Shown here piece after piece: positions 36,828 through 45,615 of a stretch of DNA of 64,000 nucleotides. Positions within the stretch are counted from its first letter, which is position 1. The number at the start of each line of letters is the position of its first letter. This DNA comes from Rhodohalobacter sp. SW132 (GTDB taxonomy: Bacteria > Bacteroidota > Rhodothermia > Balneolales > Balneolaceae). A model generated the notes under the pieces. That model saw only the letters and a list, made by a program, of their open reading frames with translations. It was not told the origin of the DNA and made no database searches. Both the position numbers and the translations under genes were made by a program. Location: positions 186,001 through 250,000 of the forward strand of contig NZ_QUOK01000006.1 of NCBI RefSeq assembly GCF_003390325.1, in the 5' to 3' direction.

Positions 36828-36881
36828 GGTCTTTTTTAGGGTCAAAATTTTTATATCGAATCATCGATGAAATGTCGGGTA

Positions 36882-36948
36882 AAACCTGCCAGGTTTATTC
36901 GGTTTTAACTTCATAACAACGCTTTTATTCCTCAAACCTATCAGGTTT
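36882..36948. repeat. Two similar hairpins (AAACCT-N3-AGGTTT)
   Basis: AAACCT-GCC-AGGTTT (36882-36896) and AAACCT-ATC-AGGTTT (36934-36948) lie in tandem in the convergent spacer between the MerR gene and ctaA. The unit resembles a palindrome common in Bacteroidota intergenic DNA, from memory. Neither copy has a T run, so termination is doubtful. Confidence 0.55.
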
Positions 36949-36958
36949 AGGTTGACTT

Positions 36959-37930
36959 TCACACGGTAACCTGATCGGCTTTCTTTTCTGAGATTTTCGG
37001 TATTTGCTCTTTTTTGTGTGAAAATCCCACCATCAGCATATACAGAAATTCTGCACAGATCAGTACCGCCACGCTCACAAGGTGAAGAAGCTGCAGTACT
37101 CCGGGGATATCAAGCCTCTCCATTCCAAACCCGATGAACATCTGCAGAATAATCAACCCGAAAATCACATATCCTGTAGTTATTAATTTCCGGGGAGCTT
37201 TCAGCACTTTGTTTTGATAGACCAGCAGACCGCCCAGAATAATAATCAGCCATGAGAAACTTCTGTGGATCGAGTAAAGCCATGTGGATGTATCGAGCCA
37301 GCTCTCCCGGGGCAAATCCAGTACATTTTTGGCAACATCCACCTGTTCGCGAACCTGGGTGCCGAGCACAAGTTGTATCAACGTGAGAAAAAGTACGGCT
37401 CCTGAAATCCAGAGAAGGCGCTTCTGGGTTGAGGGACTCAAAGTCATCGAGAGCCGGTCATTCATCGCCCGAAATGTTGCAAACAAAAGCGTGTTTACAA
37501 TCACCATCGCGAGTACCATATGGATGGTAATCATTCCTGCGCTGAGTCCGGATCGCACCACCTGTCCGCCCAGCCAGCCCTGCACAAGAACCAGGAAAAA
37601 TGCCAGCCCTGAAATCCAGGTGATGAGCGGATCCGTTTTTCTGTACCGAAATGAGAAAACAAATGTGAGGGTGATTAAAAACCCAATCAACACGCCAACC
37701 AATCGGTTAACATATTCCAGCCAGGTATGAACCGGGTTGAAGAGTGATGCATCATAGCCGGCCGGAAGGTCCGCAGCGCTTGTGGGCGGAATCCACATCC
37801 CGAAACATTGCGGCCAGTCGGGGCAGCCAAGCCCGGCACCTGCAGCACGGACCAGTCCTCCAACCAGAATAAGAACTAAAGTTGCAATTACAGTGGTGAG
37901 AGCCGTTTTTTGGTAGAGATTCAGTTTCAT
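36959..37930 (-). CDS. ctaA: Heme A synthase (CtaA/COX15)
   Basis: CtaA oxidises the C8 methyl of heme O to the formyl of heme A for aa3-type cytochrome oxidase. The 323-residue protein has eight membrane helices. The cysteine-pair motif GCPDWPQCFG lies after helix 1, and the conserved histidines that bind heme occur in HTWLEYVNR, MITIHMVLA, YSIHRSFSW and LLHLVSVAV. The LVRAAGAGLGC start is typical. With ctaB encoded 180 bases away in the other direction, the locus supplies heme A; the oxidase subunits are not in the window. Confidence 0.95.
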   Translation of the reverse strand: MKLNLYQKTALTTVIATLVLILVGGLVRAAGAGLGCPDWPQCFGMWIPPTSAADLPAGYDASLFNPVHTWLEYVNRLVGVLIGFLITLTFVFSFRYRKTDPLITWISGLAFFLVLVQGWLGGQVVRSGLSAGMITIHMVLAMVIVNTLLFATFRAMNDRLSMTLSPSTQKRLLWISGAVLFLTLIQLVLGTQVREQVDVAKNVLDLPRESWLDTSTWLYSIHRSFSWLIIILGGLLVYQNKVLKAPRKLITTGYVIFGLIILQMFIGFGMERLDIPGVLQLLHLVSVAVLICAEFLYMLMVGFSHKKEQIPKISEKKADQVTV

Positions 37931-38110
37931 TCAGTATTCACAAAAAAGTTAGATTTTCATATCTGATATCTGGTACGGCATTAATGTAATCAAACAACAG
38001 CTGCGTAGATATTCCGCTTGAATATAGCCTGATTTTTTGAAGGGGATATTAAGGTAACATCTCAATTCGAAAAAGGGTAAATTAAAGGCTGTCATATTTT
38101 AATCATCTGC

Positions 38111-39016
38111 ATGGATAATACACGCATAAAATCGGAATCTTTCAGTTTTTGGTTCGAAGCCGCCAAAGACTATTATGAACTGACCAAACCGGGCATTACC
38201 CTCAGTGTGGTTGCCAGTATGCTGATCGGTTTCATTATGGGTACTGCCGGTTCACTCAATTATGTGCTGATGTTTCATGCGCTGCTGGGAACCTACCTGA
38301 TCGCTGCAGGAACTTCGGCGCACAACATGTTTATAGAGCGCGGACTTGACGGTCTCATGCATCGCACCAGCAAGCGACCCCTTCCCGACGCCCGGATTAC
38401 TTCCCGTAACAGTTTGATCTTCTCCTCAGTTCTGATTTTTTCGGGACTTTTTTACCTGCTTGCAATGGTAAATATCGTTGCCGGAATTGTGTCACTTGTA
38501 ACCACGATCATCTACCTTTTTGCATACACTCCGCTGAAACGAATTTCAGCGCTGAATGTTTTTGTGGGGGCTATACCGGGCGCACTTCCCGTAGTTGGCG
38601 GATGGGCTGCAGCCACAGGCACTGTGTTTGAACACGGGATGTGGATTCTCTTCGGAATTGTCTTTTGCTGGCAGGTTCCGCATGTGATCGCAATTGCATG
38701 GGTTTGCAGAAAAGATTACGAACATGCCGGTTTTAAAATGCTGCCCAAAAACGACCCACACGGTATCAAAGCATCCATCTGGGTGATTCTCCCTATTTTG
38801 ATCCTTTTCCCCACCGTCTACAAACTTTTTGTAATGGACCTTGTTAGCTGGATCTACCTGGCAGGCGCGATGGTTACTACGGCAGGATTTCTATGGTATG
38901 GGATCAAATTCACCTTAAAACGGGATATCTCCACCGCTAAAGGTGTGATGTTCTACTCTTTCGCATATCTGCCCCTGGTGTGGATATTTATCTTTGCAGA
39001 CTGGATTATCCTTTAA
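38111..39016 (+). CDS. ctaB: Protoheme IX farnesyltransferase (heme O synthase)
   Basis: CtaB adds a farnesyl group to heme B to make heme O, the substrate of CtaA. The 301-residue UbiA-fold membrane protein has about nine helices. The polyprenyl-diphosphate motif reads NMFIERGLDGLMHRTSKRPL; the first Asp of the usual NxxxDxxxD is Glu here, while the second is kept. Further landmarks are YTPLKRISALNVFVGAIPGALP and FCWQVPHVIAIAWVCRKDY. It is divergent from ctaA. A hairpin terminator follows immediately. Confidence 0.95.
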   Translation: MDNTRIKSESFSFWFEAAKDYYELTKPGITLSVVASMLIGFIMGTAGSLNYVLMFHALLGTYLIAAGTSAHNMFIERGLDGLMHRTSKRPLPDARITSRNSLIFSSVLIFSGLFYLLAMVNIVAGIVSLVTTIIYLFAYTPLKRISALNVFVGAIPGALPVVGGWAAATGTVFEHGMWILFGIVFCWQVPHVIAIAWVCRKDYEHAGFKMLPKNDPHGIKASIWVILPILILFPTVYKLFVMDLVSWIYLAGAMVTTAGFLWYGIKFTLKRDISTAKGVMFYSFAYLPLVWIFIFADWIIL

Positions 39017-39021
39017 ATAGA

Positions 39022-39044
39022 AAAGCCGGAGTTTTTCCGGCTTT
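39022..39044. terminator. Hairpin terminator between convergent ctaB and the E1 gene
   Basis: AAAGCCGGA (39022-39030) pairs perfectly with TCCGGCTTT (39036-39044) around a 5-base loop. T-rich sequence follows on the minus strand (TTTTC), while the plus strand lacks a T run. It probably stops transcription of the E1 gene and may protect both ends. Confidence 0.6.
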
Positions 39045-39122
39045 GAAAGAAATGCGAAGTTGTGATATACACACCAGGAAGGTCATCCTTAAATGCCGCG
39101 TATATCCCTCCCCTCTCACTGA

Positions 39123-41540
39123 TCAGCTTTCGAGTGGCACCCATTTCGTTGGATTGCTTTCGCTCATGATACTATAAACCGTTTCAATTACATCTTCAGC
39201 ACTCGGTTTTGTGAAATAATCCCCATCGCTTGCGTACGCTGTACGATGCGCTTTTGCCGTGAGACATTTCGCTTCTGAATCGAGATAGTAATACCCTTTC
39301 TGCTTTTCCAGAACATGCTGCATCATAAATGCCGTTGCCCCACCGGGTACATCTTCATCAATAAAAAGAATCCTGTTCGTTTTTTTCAGCGAGTTCACAA
39401 TCTGGTGATCTCTGTCGAACGGAAGCAGGGTCCGAACGTCGATTAGTTCCGCTGAAATTCCGGCTTCTTCAAGTTCGGGCAGAACAGAATGTACCAGGTT
39501 CAGCGTTGAACCATAAGAGACAAGTGTGATGTGTTCGCCTTCCTGTACAATTTTCGGAATTCCAAGCGGCACGGTAAATTCTCCCAGGTTATCGGGCAGT
39601 TTCTCCTTTAGCCGGTAAGCGTTCAGCGGCTCAATTACCAATGCGGGATCATCACCCTGCAGCAGGGTGTTGTAAAAACCAGCGGCGTCAGTCAGATTGC
39701 TCGGCACGCATACATGCATACCCCGGATTCCGTTCAGTATCATACCCATAGGTGATCCGGCGTGCCAGATTCCTTCAAGCCGATGCCCGCGGGTGCGGAC
39801 AATCAAAGGTGCGGCCTGCCCTCCTTTTGTTCTGTACCGCAGAGTAGCCAGGTCATCGCTCATGCCCTGGAAACAGTACAGAAGATAATCCAGGTATTGA
39901 ATTTCGGCAATAGGCCTGAGCCCGCGAAGTGCCATCCCCATACCTTGCCCCAGAATGGTTGCTTCCCGGATTCCGGTGTCAGAAACTCTTGTTTCACCAT
40001 ATTTCTCCTGCATCCCTTCGAGGCCGAGGTTTACATCCCCAAGCTGACCTGCATCTTCTCCAAACACCAGTACTTCCGGATATTTATCAAAAAGCACATC
40101 AAAATTATCTCGCAGTACAACTCTGCCATCCACTTTAGCGGGAGATTCAGAGTATTCAGGTTTATTCTCTTCAATTAACAGTGGAGAGCTGGATGTTTCA
40201 CTTAAAAGGTGTGAATCGAAAATTTCAATATTCTCATGTATTCGTTTATCCAGCCACGACCTGAACTCAGTTAAGGTTTTGGAATTTTCACTTCGCAGAG
40301 CCATCGAAATTTTCCTGGCGATAGAGATGATATCCCTTCGGTACGGCCGAGTTTTTCTTCTCAGATCTTTCCGCAAGGTTTTGAGTCTGTGCAGATCACT
40401 ATGCGCTTTAATTAGCTTCCCCAGGTGAGTATCCAGCTCTTTTTTCTGAGCTTGAATCGGTTCCTGGAACTCCTCCCACGCTTTTTTCTGCTTCTTTTTT
40501 ACAGTTTCGAGAGCTTGCTGTTCAATGGCATCCAGTTCCTCTTCTGTGGCAATATCCCTGGAAAGTATCCATTCGCGGAACTGGTAGTTGCAGCAGTGCT
40601 CCTTTTCCCACTCAAGGCGCTCTTCGCTTTTGTATCGTTCATGCGATCCTGATGTGGAGTGTCCCTGAGGCTGTGTAACTTCTTCAACATGGACGAGAAC
40701 CGGAACGTGTTCGTCACGGGCTATCAGGGACGCCTCTTTGTATGCATCAATCAACCCTTCATAATCCCACGCTTTTACTGTGATAATTTCAAAGCCGGGC
40801 TGATGTTTTGTACGCTTAAATCCGCGCAGAGCTTTGGAGATGCTCTCTTTAATGGTTTGATATTTTTTTGAAACTGAAATTCCATAGCCATCATCCCACA
40901 CCGATACAATCATCGGAATTTGCAGAACCCCGGCGGCATTCATTGTCTCCCAAAAATGCCCTTCAGAGGTACTTGCATCACCAATGGTTCCCCACGCCAC
41001 TTCCCTCCCGTCTCGGGAAAAGTTTGTTCTGTCGTGAAGCAATTCATTGTCTCTGTATACTTTTGAAGCCTGGGCTAACCCTAACAGTTTTGGCATTTGA
41101 CCGGCTGTTGGAGAAAGATCGGCTGCGGTATTTTTCATTTCCGTCTGCGGTTTCCATGATCCGTCTTCATTCAAAAGTCGTGTGGCGAAATGCGCATTCA
41201 TCTGCCTGCCACCTGAATTGGGATCTTTCTCAATATCGGGATTAGCGTAAAGCTGGGAGAAAAATTGCTCTACCGTTACCCCGTCGATTGCGAGCATAAA
41301 TGTCTGGTCCCTGTAGTAACCGGCACGGAAATCCCCTTCGCGGAAAAATTTTGCCATCGCAATCTGCGGGAGCTCTTTTCCGTCACCAAATATTCCAAAT
41401 TTTGCCTTTCCGGTCAGAACTTCTTTTCTCCCGAGAATAGATATATGACGACTGATCCAGGCAAGCGTATAGTCATTTAATATTTCACTGACTTCTTTTT
41501 TCGAAAATGTACTCTGCGCTATTTCATTCGTTTTCGTCAT
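39123..41540 (-). CDS. 2-oxoacid dehydrogenase E1, alpha and beta subunits fused
   Basis: The 805-residue single chain carries a thiamine-diphosphate E1 alpha domain (about 15-350). Its TPP motif starts GDASTSEGHFWETMN and its partner position reads WDDGYGIS, with YYRDQTFMLA and HSTSGSHERY nearby. A charged helical linker (about 350-460) leads to the E1 beta domain (about 470-800), with VFGEDAGQLGDVNLGLEGM, ATILGQGMGMALRGLRPI, RTRGHRLEGIWHAGSPMG and the C-terminal LFIDEDVPGGATAFMM. The GDA/DD variant is usual in the Bacteroidota-type fused E1. It decarboxylates a branched-chain 2-oxoacid or pyruvate; E2 and E3 are not nearby. It lies downstream of fumC on the same strand (129-base gap). Confidence 0.88.
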   Translation of the reverse strand: MTKTNEIAQSTFSKKEVSEILNDYTLAWISRHISILGRKEVLTGKAKFGIFGDGKELPQIAMAKFFREGDFRAGYYRDQTFMLAIDGVTVEQFFSQLYANPDIEKDPNSGGRQMNAHFATRLLNEDGSWKPQTEMKNTAADLSPTAGQMPKLLGLAQASKVYRDNELLHDRTNFSRDGREVAWGTIGDASTSEGHFWETMNAAGVLQIPMIVSVWDDGYGISVSKKYQTIKESISKALRGFKRTKHQPGFEIITVKAWDYEGLIDAYKEASLIARDEHVPVLVHVEEVTQPQGHSTSGSHERYKSEERLEWEKEHCCNYQFREWILSRDIATEEELDAIEQQALETVKKKQKKAWEEFQEPIQAQKKELDTHLGKLIKAHSDLHRLKTLRKDLRRKTRPYRRDIISIARKISMALRSENSKTLTEFRSWLDKRIHENIEIFDSHLLSETSSSPLLIEENKPEYSESPAKVDGRVVLRDNFDVLFDKYPEVLVFGEDAGQLGDVNLGLEGMQEKYGETRVSDTGIREATILGQGMGMALRGLRPIAEIQYLDYLLYCFQGMSDDLATLRYRTKGGQAAPLIVRTRGHRLEGIWHAGSPMGMILNGIRGMHVCVPSNLTDAAGFYNTLLQGDDPALVIEPLNAYRLKEKLPDNLGEFTVPLGIPKIVQEGEHITLVSYGSTLNLVHSVLPELEEAGISAELIDVRTLLPFDRDHQIVNSLKKTNRILFIDEDVPGGATAFMMQHVLEKQKGYYYLDSEAKCLTAKAHRTAYASDGDYFTKPSAEDVIETVYSIMSESNPTKWVPLES

Positions 41541-41669
41541 AATGTCATTTAGATGATTCAGACAAATATAGTGTTCAGTTCAGCTGAAATTCAATGCCCA
41601 TATTTGCGGCGGAATAATAAGGTGTTACCGGGCATAAACCAAAGAGATTTTTTTAATAAAACCGCTTTT

Positions 41670-43061
41670 TTAATCCACAAACCCACCTTTTGTCATATTT
41701 AACGGATCAAGAGCCTTGCTTAGTTCTTCTTCACTTAAATCGGTTAATTCTTTTGCCACCTCCAGAACTGCCCGGTTTTCGGCATATGCTTTTTTAGCAA
41801 TTTTTGCGGCTTTATCGTATCCGATCAGCGGATTCAGTGCAGTTACCAGGATCGGGTTTTTTCCAACCATCTGATTGATCTGCTCTTCTTTTACAATAAA
41901 CCCTTTCACAGACTTATCCGCAAAATTTGCAGCTGCATTACCCAGAATTCGAATGGATTCGAGTAAGTTATGAGCGACGACAGGAAGCATCACATTCAAT
42001 TCAAAATTACCTGCCTGTCCGCCCACGGTAATTGCTGCGTCGTTTCCGATTACCTGTGCAGAAACCATTGTGAGTGATTCCTCAATAACAGGATTTACTT
42101 TGCCCGGCATAATCGAGGATCCTGGTTGCTGTGCTTCCAGCTGAATTTCGCCCAAACCACTATTTGGTCCGGAATTCATCCAGCGGAAATCATTTCCGAT
42201 TTTCATCAGTCCAACGGCTATTGTTTTTAGCTGACCACTCAGCTCCACTGGTGCATCAACCGTGGCCTGAGCCTCAAAATGGTTACTGGCTTCCGAAAAA
42301 TCGATCCCGGTTTGATCTGACATCTCCCTTGCGAATTCGGCTCCGAACTTGGGATCTGTATTAATTCCGGTACCAACAGCAGTACCACCCTGGGGTAGTT
42401 CCCTCATTCGTTTTAATGCAGATTCAAGCCGTTCTATTCCGAGCTCAATCTGCCGCGCATACCCGCTGAATTCCTGTTCGATGGTCACCGGCATAGCATC
42501 CATCAGGTGAGTTCGCCCGGTTTTTACAACGTGCTTGAGCTCACTGCCTTTTTTTGTAAGTGTTTTGTGCAGATGTTTCAGGGCGGGAATCAATTCTTCA
42601 TTCACGGCAAGTACGGCCGCCACACGGATAGAAGTGGGAATTACGTCGTTAGAACTTTGACCAAAATTTACGTGATCGTTGGGGTGCACGGGCCCTTCTG
42701 AGCCTGAGTAGAGTTCATTCGCCCGCCTTGCTATGATTTCGTTGGCATTCATGTTTGATGAAGTACCGGAACCGGTTTGAAAAATATCTACAATAAAGTC
42801 GTGATCGTATGCACCGTCAATGACTTCTTTTGCCGCTTTTTGTATCGCTTCTGAAATACCGGCATCAAGCAGGCCCAGTTCAGCATTCACTTTTGCTGCA
42901 ACCGATTTCACACGGCCGAGTGCAGAAATAAACTCCCTGCTGAATGTAAGATTACTGATTGGGAAATTATCAAATGCCCGCTGGGTTTGGGCTCCGTAGT
43001 ACGCTTTGGCAGGGACGCGAACTTCGCCCATGGAATCTTTTTCTACTCGGTATTCACTCAT
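41670..43061 (-). CDS. fumC: Fumarate hydratase, class II
   Basis: FumC interconverts fumarate and L-malate in the TCA cycle and needs no iron-sulfur cluster. The 463-residue sequence begins YRVEKDSMGEVRVPAKAYYGAQTQRA and keeps all family signatures: TGSGTSSNMNANEIIA, HPNDHVNFGQSSND, KTGRTHLMDAMPVT and the superfamily signature GSSIMPGKVNPV holding the catalytic serine. The length is as in E. coli. It lies between the Spt/GNAT genes upstream and the E1 gene downstream on the same strand, with gaps of about 80 and 130 bases. Confidence 0.97.
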   Translation of the reverse strand: MSEYRVEKDSMGEVRVPAKAYYGAQTQRAFDNFPISNLTFSREFISALGRVKSVAAKVNAELGLLDAGISEAIQKAAKEVIDGAYDHDFIVDIFQTGSGTSSNMNANEIIARRANELYSGSEGPVHPNDHVNFGQSSNDVIPTSIRVAAVLAVNEELIPALKHLHKTLTKKGSELKHVVKTGRTHLMDAMPVTIEQEFSGYARQIELGIERLESALKRMRELPQGGTAVGTGINTDPKFGAEFAREMSDQTGIDFSEASNHFEAQATVDAPVELSGQLKTIAVGLMKIGNDFRWMNSGPNSGLGEIQLEAQQPGSSIMPGKVNPVIEESLTMVSAQVIGNDAAITVGGQAGNFELNVMLPVVAHNLLESIRILGNAAANFADKSVKGFIVKEEQINQMVGKNPILVTALNPLIGYDKAAKIAKKAYAENRAVLEVAKELTDLSEEELSKALDPLNMTKGGFVD

Positions 43062-43139
43062 CAGATTGAATTATTTATTCAGGTTGTAGTCAGTACCTGA
43101 ATATATGATTTTTACCGTTCAATCAGAAAAATGAGGTCC

Positions 43140-44279
43140 TCAGGAAAGCAATGATTTGGTGTACATTCGGTAGGTTTTATCGTGTTCACCGCCAATTTTT
43201 TCCGCAACTCTGTTCATCTGAACATTATCTTCCAGAATCCATCCAATCTCTGATGCGTATCGGTTATCTATCAATCCATTTTCGATAGATTCCCGGTGCA
43301 GAAGTGCGTCAATCCCTTTCCCCTGGTATTCTGGTAAAACTCCCATCAGCGCCGTGCGAATTTTTGTAATCTTTCGGCGATTCCATAAAATTTTGAAGAT
43401 CCCTGTTGGGAACAGGGTACCGTCCATATCCCTGAATACCTGGTTGTAGTCGGGCAGAGCTACCGAAAAAGCAACTGGCCGCCCTTTAATTTCAGCTATA
43501 TGTGCGTAGTTTTCATCCACAATAGCTTTCAGATCTTTCGCCAGGTAATCAAACTCCTCTTCACTGAGCGGGATAAATCCCCAGTTATTTTTCCAGGCGG
43601 CATTGAAAATTTCCTGGATGATCTTTATCTCTTCCTTGATTTTTTTCAGTCGAATTTTACGAATCTTTATGTCGGGCAATCGTTTAGACACAATCTCAAC
43701 AGCCCTGTTCATCCGTTCACGATTGACATTATCCTGGTTCACATCGTATGTAAAAAGATCCTTCGCTTTTTCGAGGCCAACAGATTTCAAAAGCGGATCG
43801 TAATACTCTTTATGATAAGGCATCAGTATGGATGGATATTTTGCAAATCCTTTGACCAAAATCCCTATTTCATCCATCATACCGGGATTCGCTGGCCCCA
43901 GAATTTCTTCCATGCCACGAGATCTTAACCAGTCTTCCACGATTCTGAACATCAATGCAGCAGTCTGCTCCCTGTTGATGCACTCAAAAAATCCAAAAAA
44001 ACCGGTTTTAGAATTGTGATACCTATTGTACCTGTGATCAATAATTGCTGCAACCCTTCCAACAAGCTTGTCGTTGTGGTAGGCCAGGAAAAGCTCAATC
44101 TCCGCATTGTTGTAAAAAGGGTTTTTATCTGTATCGATCAGTTTTTTCTGTTCGATTTTCAGCGGAGGAACCCAGTATTGATCTTCTTTATAGTGTGAAT
44201 ATGGGAATTCTAGAAAACTGGACTTCTCACTTTTCGTTTCTACAACAGTTACGGCGTCTGTGCTTTTTTTACTTTCCAC
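43140..44279 (-). CDS. GNAT-like acyltransferase next to spt (candidate ceramide synthase)
   Basis: The 379-residue cytoplasmic protein has a double GNAT-like fold. The N-terminal half has IELFLAYHNDKLVGRVAAIID and the C-terminal half has an acetyl-CoA-type loop LPEYQGKGIDALLHRESI and EIGWILEDNVQMNRVAEKIG. Between them is a segment ILGPANPGMMDEIGILVKGF and a Trp-rich stretch. It starts only 5 bases after the stop of spt, so the two genes are almost certainly co-transcribed. In Caulobacter, as I recall, a GNAT-like protein encoded near spt acylates 3-ketosphinganine (bacterial ceramide synthase). I infer the same role here from position and fold; the sequence alone does not prove it. Confidence 0.65.
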   Translation of the reverse strand: MESKKSTDAVTVVETKSEKSSFLEFPYSHYKEDQYWVPPLKIEQKKLIDTDKNPFYNNAEIELFLAYHNDKLVGRVAAIIDHRYNRYHNSKTGFFGFFECINREQTAALMFRIVEDWLRSRGMEEILGPANPGMMDEIGILVKGFAKYPSILMPYHKEYYDPLLKSVGLEKAKDLFTYDVNQDNVNRERMNRAVEIVSKRLPDIKIRKIRLKKIKEEIKIIQEIFNAAWKNNWGFIPLSEEEFDYLAKDLKAIVDENYAHIAEIKGRPVAFSVALPDYNQVFRDMDGTLFPTGIFKILWNRRKITKIRTALMGVLPEYQGKGIDALLHRESIENGLIDNRYASEIGWILEDNVQMNRVAEKIGGEHDKTYRMYTKSLLS

Positions 44280-44284
44280 CGCGG

Positions 44285-45532
44285 TCAGGATTGTTCAATC
44301 AGTGAATGTCCGTTTTGATCAATGACTCCCCTGTCTATTCCCACTTTTCGGAATGCACTCAAAATCTGGTCGAGATGCTCGTCTGTGTGGGTGGCCATGT
44401 AGCTTGTTCGCAGAAGTGCCTGATTTTGTGGTACAGCAGGCGGAACGACTGCATTGGAATACACTCCTTCTTCAAACAGGGCTTTCCAGAATTTAAAGCA
44501 GTCGAACATATCACCAATCACAACCGGAATAATCGGGGTCTGGCTTGTCCAGACGTTAAAACCAAGGTTTCTGAGTTCGGTTCGCATATAGTTGGAGATT
44601 TCCTCCAGCCGTTCGAGGCGCCATGGTTCTTCCTGAAGAATTTCGAGTGATTTCAGCACGGTAGCTACATTTGCCGGTGGCATACTTGCGCTGAAAATGT
44701 GTGCAGGAGAGTGGTGACGTATATACTCAATCACTTCACGATCGCCCACAATAAAACCGCCAAGTGATGCAAACGATTTTGAGAATGTTCCGCTGATCAG
44801 ATCTACATCATCGATTAATCCAAATACGGAGGCAGAACCCCTTCCACCTTCTCCGATTACACCGATGGCGTGGGCATCATCGAGGTAGAGCCCTGCATTA
44901 AACTCCTTGGCAAGCGATACAAGTCCGGGTACATCAGCAATCACTCCAGACATCGAAAATACACCGTCCGTCACAATAATTTTTCCTGCCTGGGGATCCG
45001 CTTTTTCGAGCTGTGCCCGAAGATGATCCATATCATTGTGACGATATCGTACCGTTTTGGCATTTGATGCCTGTGTACCTACAACAATACAGGCGTGGTT
45101 ATCCCGGTCTGAAAAAATGATGTCATTTCTTCCGGCGATCGTTTGAATAGATCCTTCATTTGTTTGATAACCCGTACTGAAAAGCACGCAGGACTCTTTG
45201 CCGATAAATTCAGCCAGCTTCTCCTCAAGTTCAAGATGGAGATCGAGGGTACCATTCAGGTACCGGGAACCTGTGCATCCTGTACCATAAACAGAAAGTA
45301 CTTTCTTAGCTGCTTCAATCGTTCTTGGATCGTTGGTCAGACCGAGATAGTTATTTGATCCGGCCATAATAACTTCGCGGCCTTCAATTTGAACTGTTGT
45401 ACCATCTGTTGCCTGTAAAGGCTTAAAATAAGGGTACAAACCCATCTCTTTAATTTCGTCGGCTTTGGTAAAGTCGTACGCTTTTTTAAATATTTTTTGG
45501 TGCTGCTCTGTATCGGCTCCAGATTGACTCAT
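44285..45532 (-). CDS. spt: Serine palmitoyltransferase (alpha-oxoamine synthase family)
   Basis: The PLP enzyme condenses serine with a fatty acyl thioester to give 3-ketosphinganine, the first step of sphingolipid synthesis. The 415-residue sequence has MGLYPYFKPLQ, GSNNYLGLTNDP, YGTGCTGSRYLNGTLDLH, and catalytic residues H146 (RDNHACIV), D219/H221 (LDDAHAIG) and the Schiff-base lysine K252 (GTFSKSFASLGG). 8-amino-7-oxononanoate synthase (BioF) and 2-amino-3-ketobutyrate ligase (Kbl) are relatives; the ending with MATHTDEHLDQIL and the GLYPYF start fit bacterial Spt best. Genes for a GNAT-like protein, two GT4 transferases and an epimerase-like reductase lie around it, which supports a sphingolipid cluster. 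Confidence 0.82.
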   Translation of the reverse strand: MSQSGADTEQHQKIFKKAYDFTKADEIKEMGLYPYFKPLQATDGTTVQIEGREVIMAGSNNYLGLTNDPRTIEAAKKVLSVYGTGCTGSRYLNGTLDLHLELEEKLAEFIGKESCVLFSTGYQTNEGSIQTIAGRNDIIFSDRDNHACIVVGTQASNAKTVRYRHNDMDHLRAQLEKADPQAGKIIVTDGVFSMSGVIADVPGLVSLAKEFNAGLYLDDAHAIGVIGEGGRGSASVFGLIDDVDLISGTFSKSFASLGGFIVGDREVIEYIRHHSPAHIFSASMPPANVATVLKSLEILQEEPWRLERLEEISNYMRTELRNLGFNVWTSQTPIIPVVIGDMFDCFKFWKALFEEGVYSNAVVPPAVPQNQALLRTSYMATHTDEHLDQILSAFRKVGIDRGVIDQNGHSLIEQS

Positions 45533-45615
45533 TACATAATCTTATATTAAACTTTTGTAACCAACAAATATACCGACTATTAAGGTTCCATCAAATTAAC
45601 AACGAAGTAATATGA

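Noticed and set aside
44285-45532. BioF (8-amino-7-oxononanoate synthase) or Kbl instead of Spt
   Set aside because: No biotin or threonine-degradation genes are nearby, and the N-terminal GLYPYF region and the linked GNAT, GT4 and epimerase genes fit Spt better; not fully excluded.
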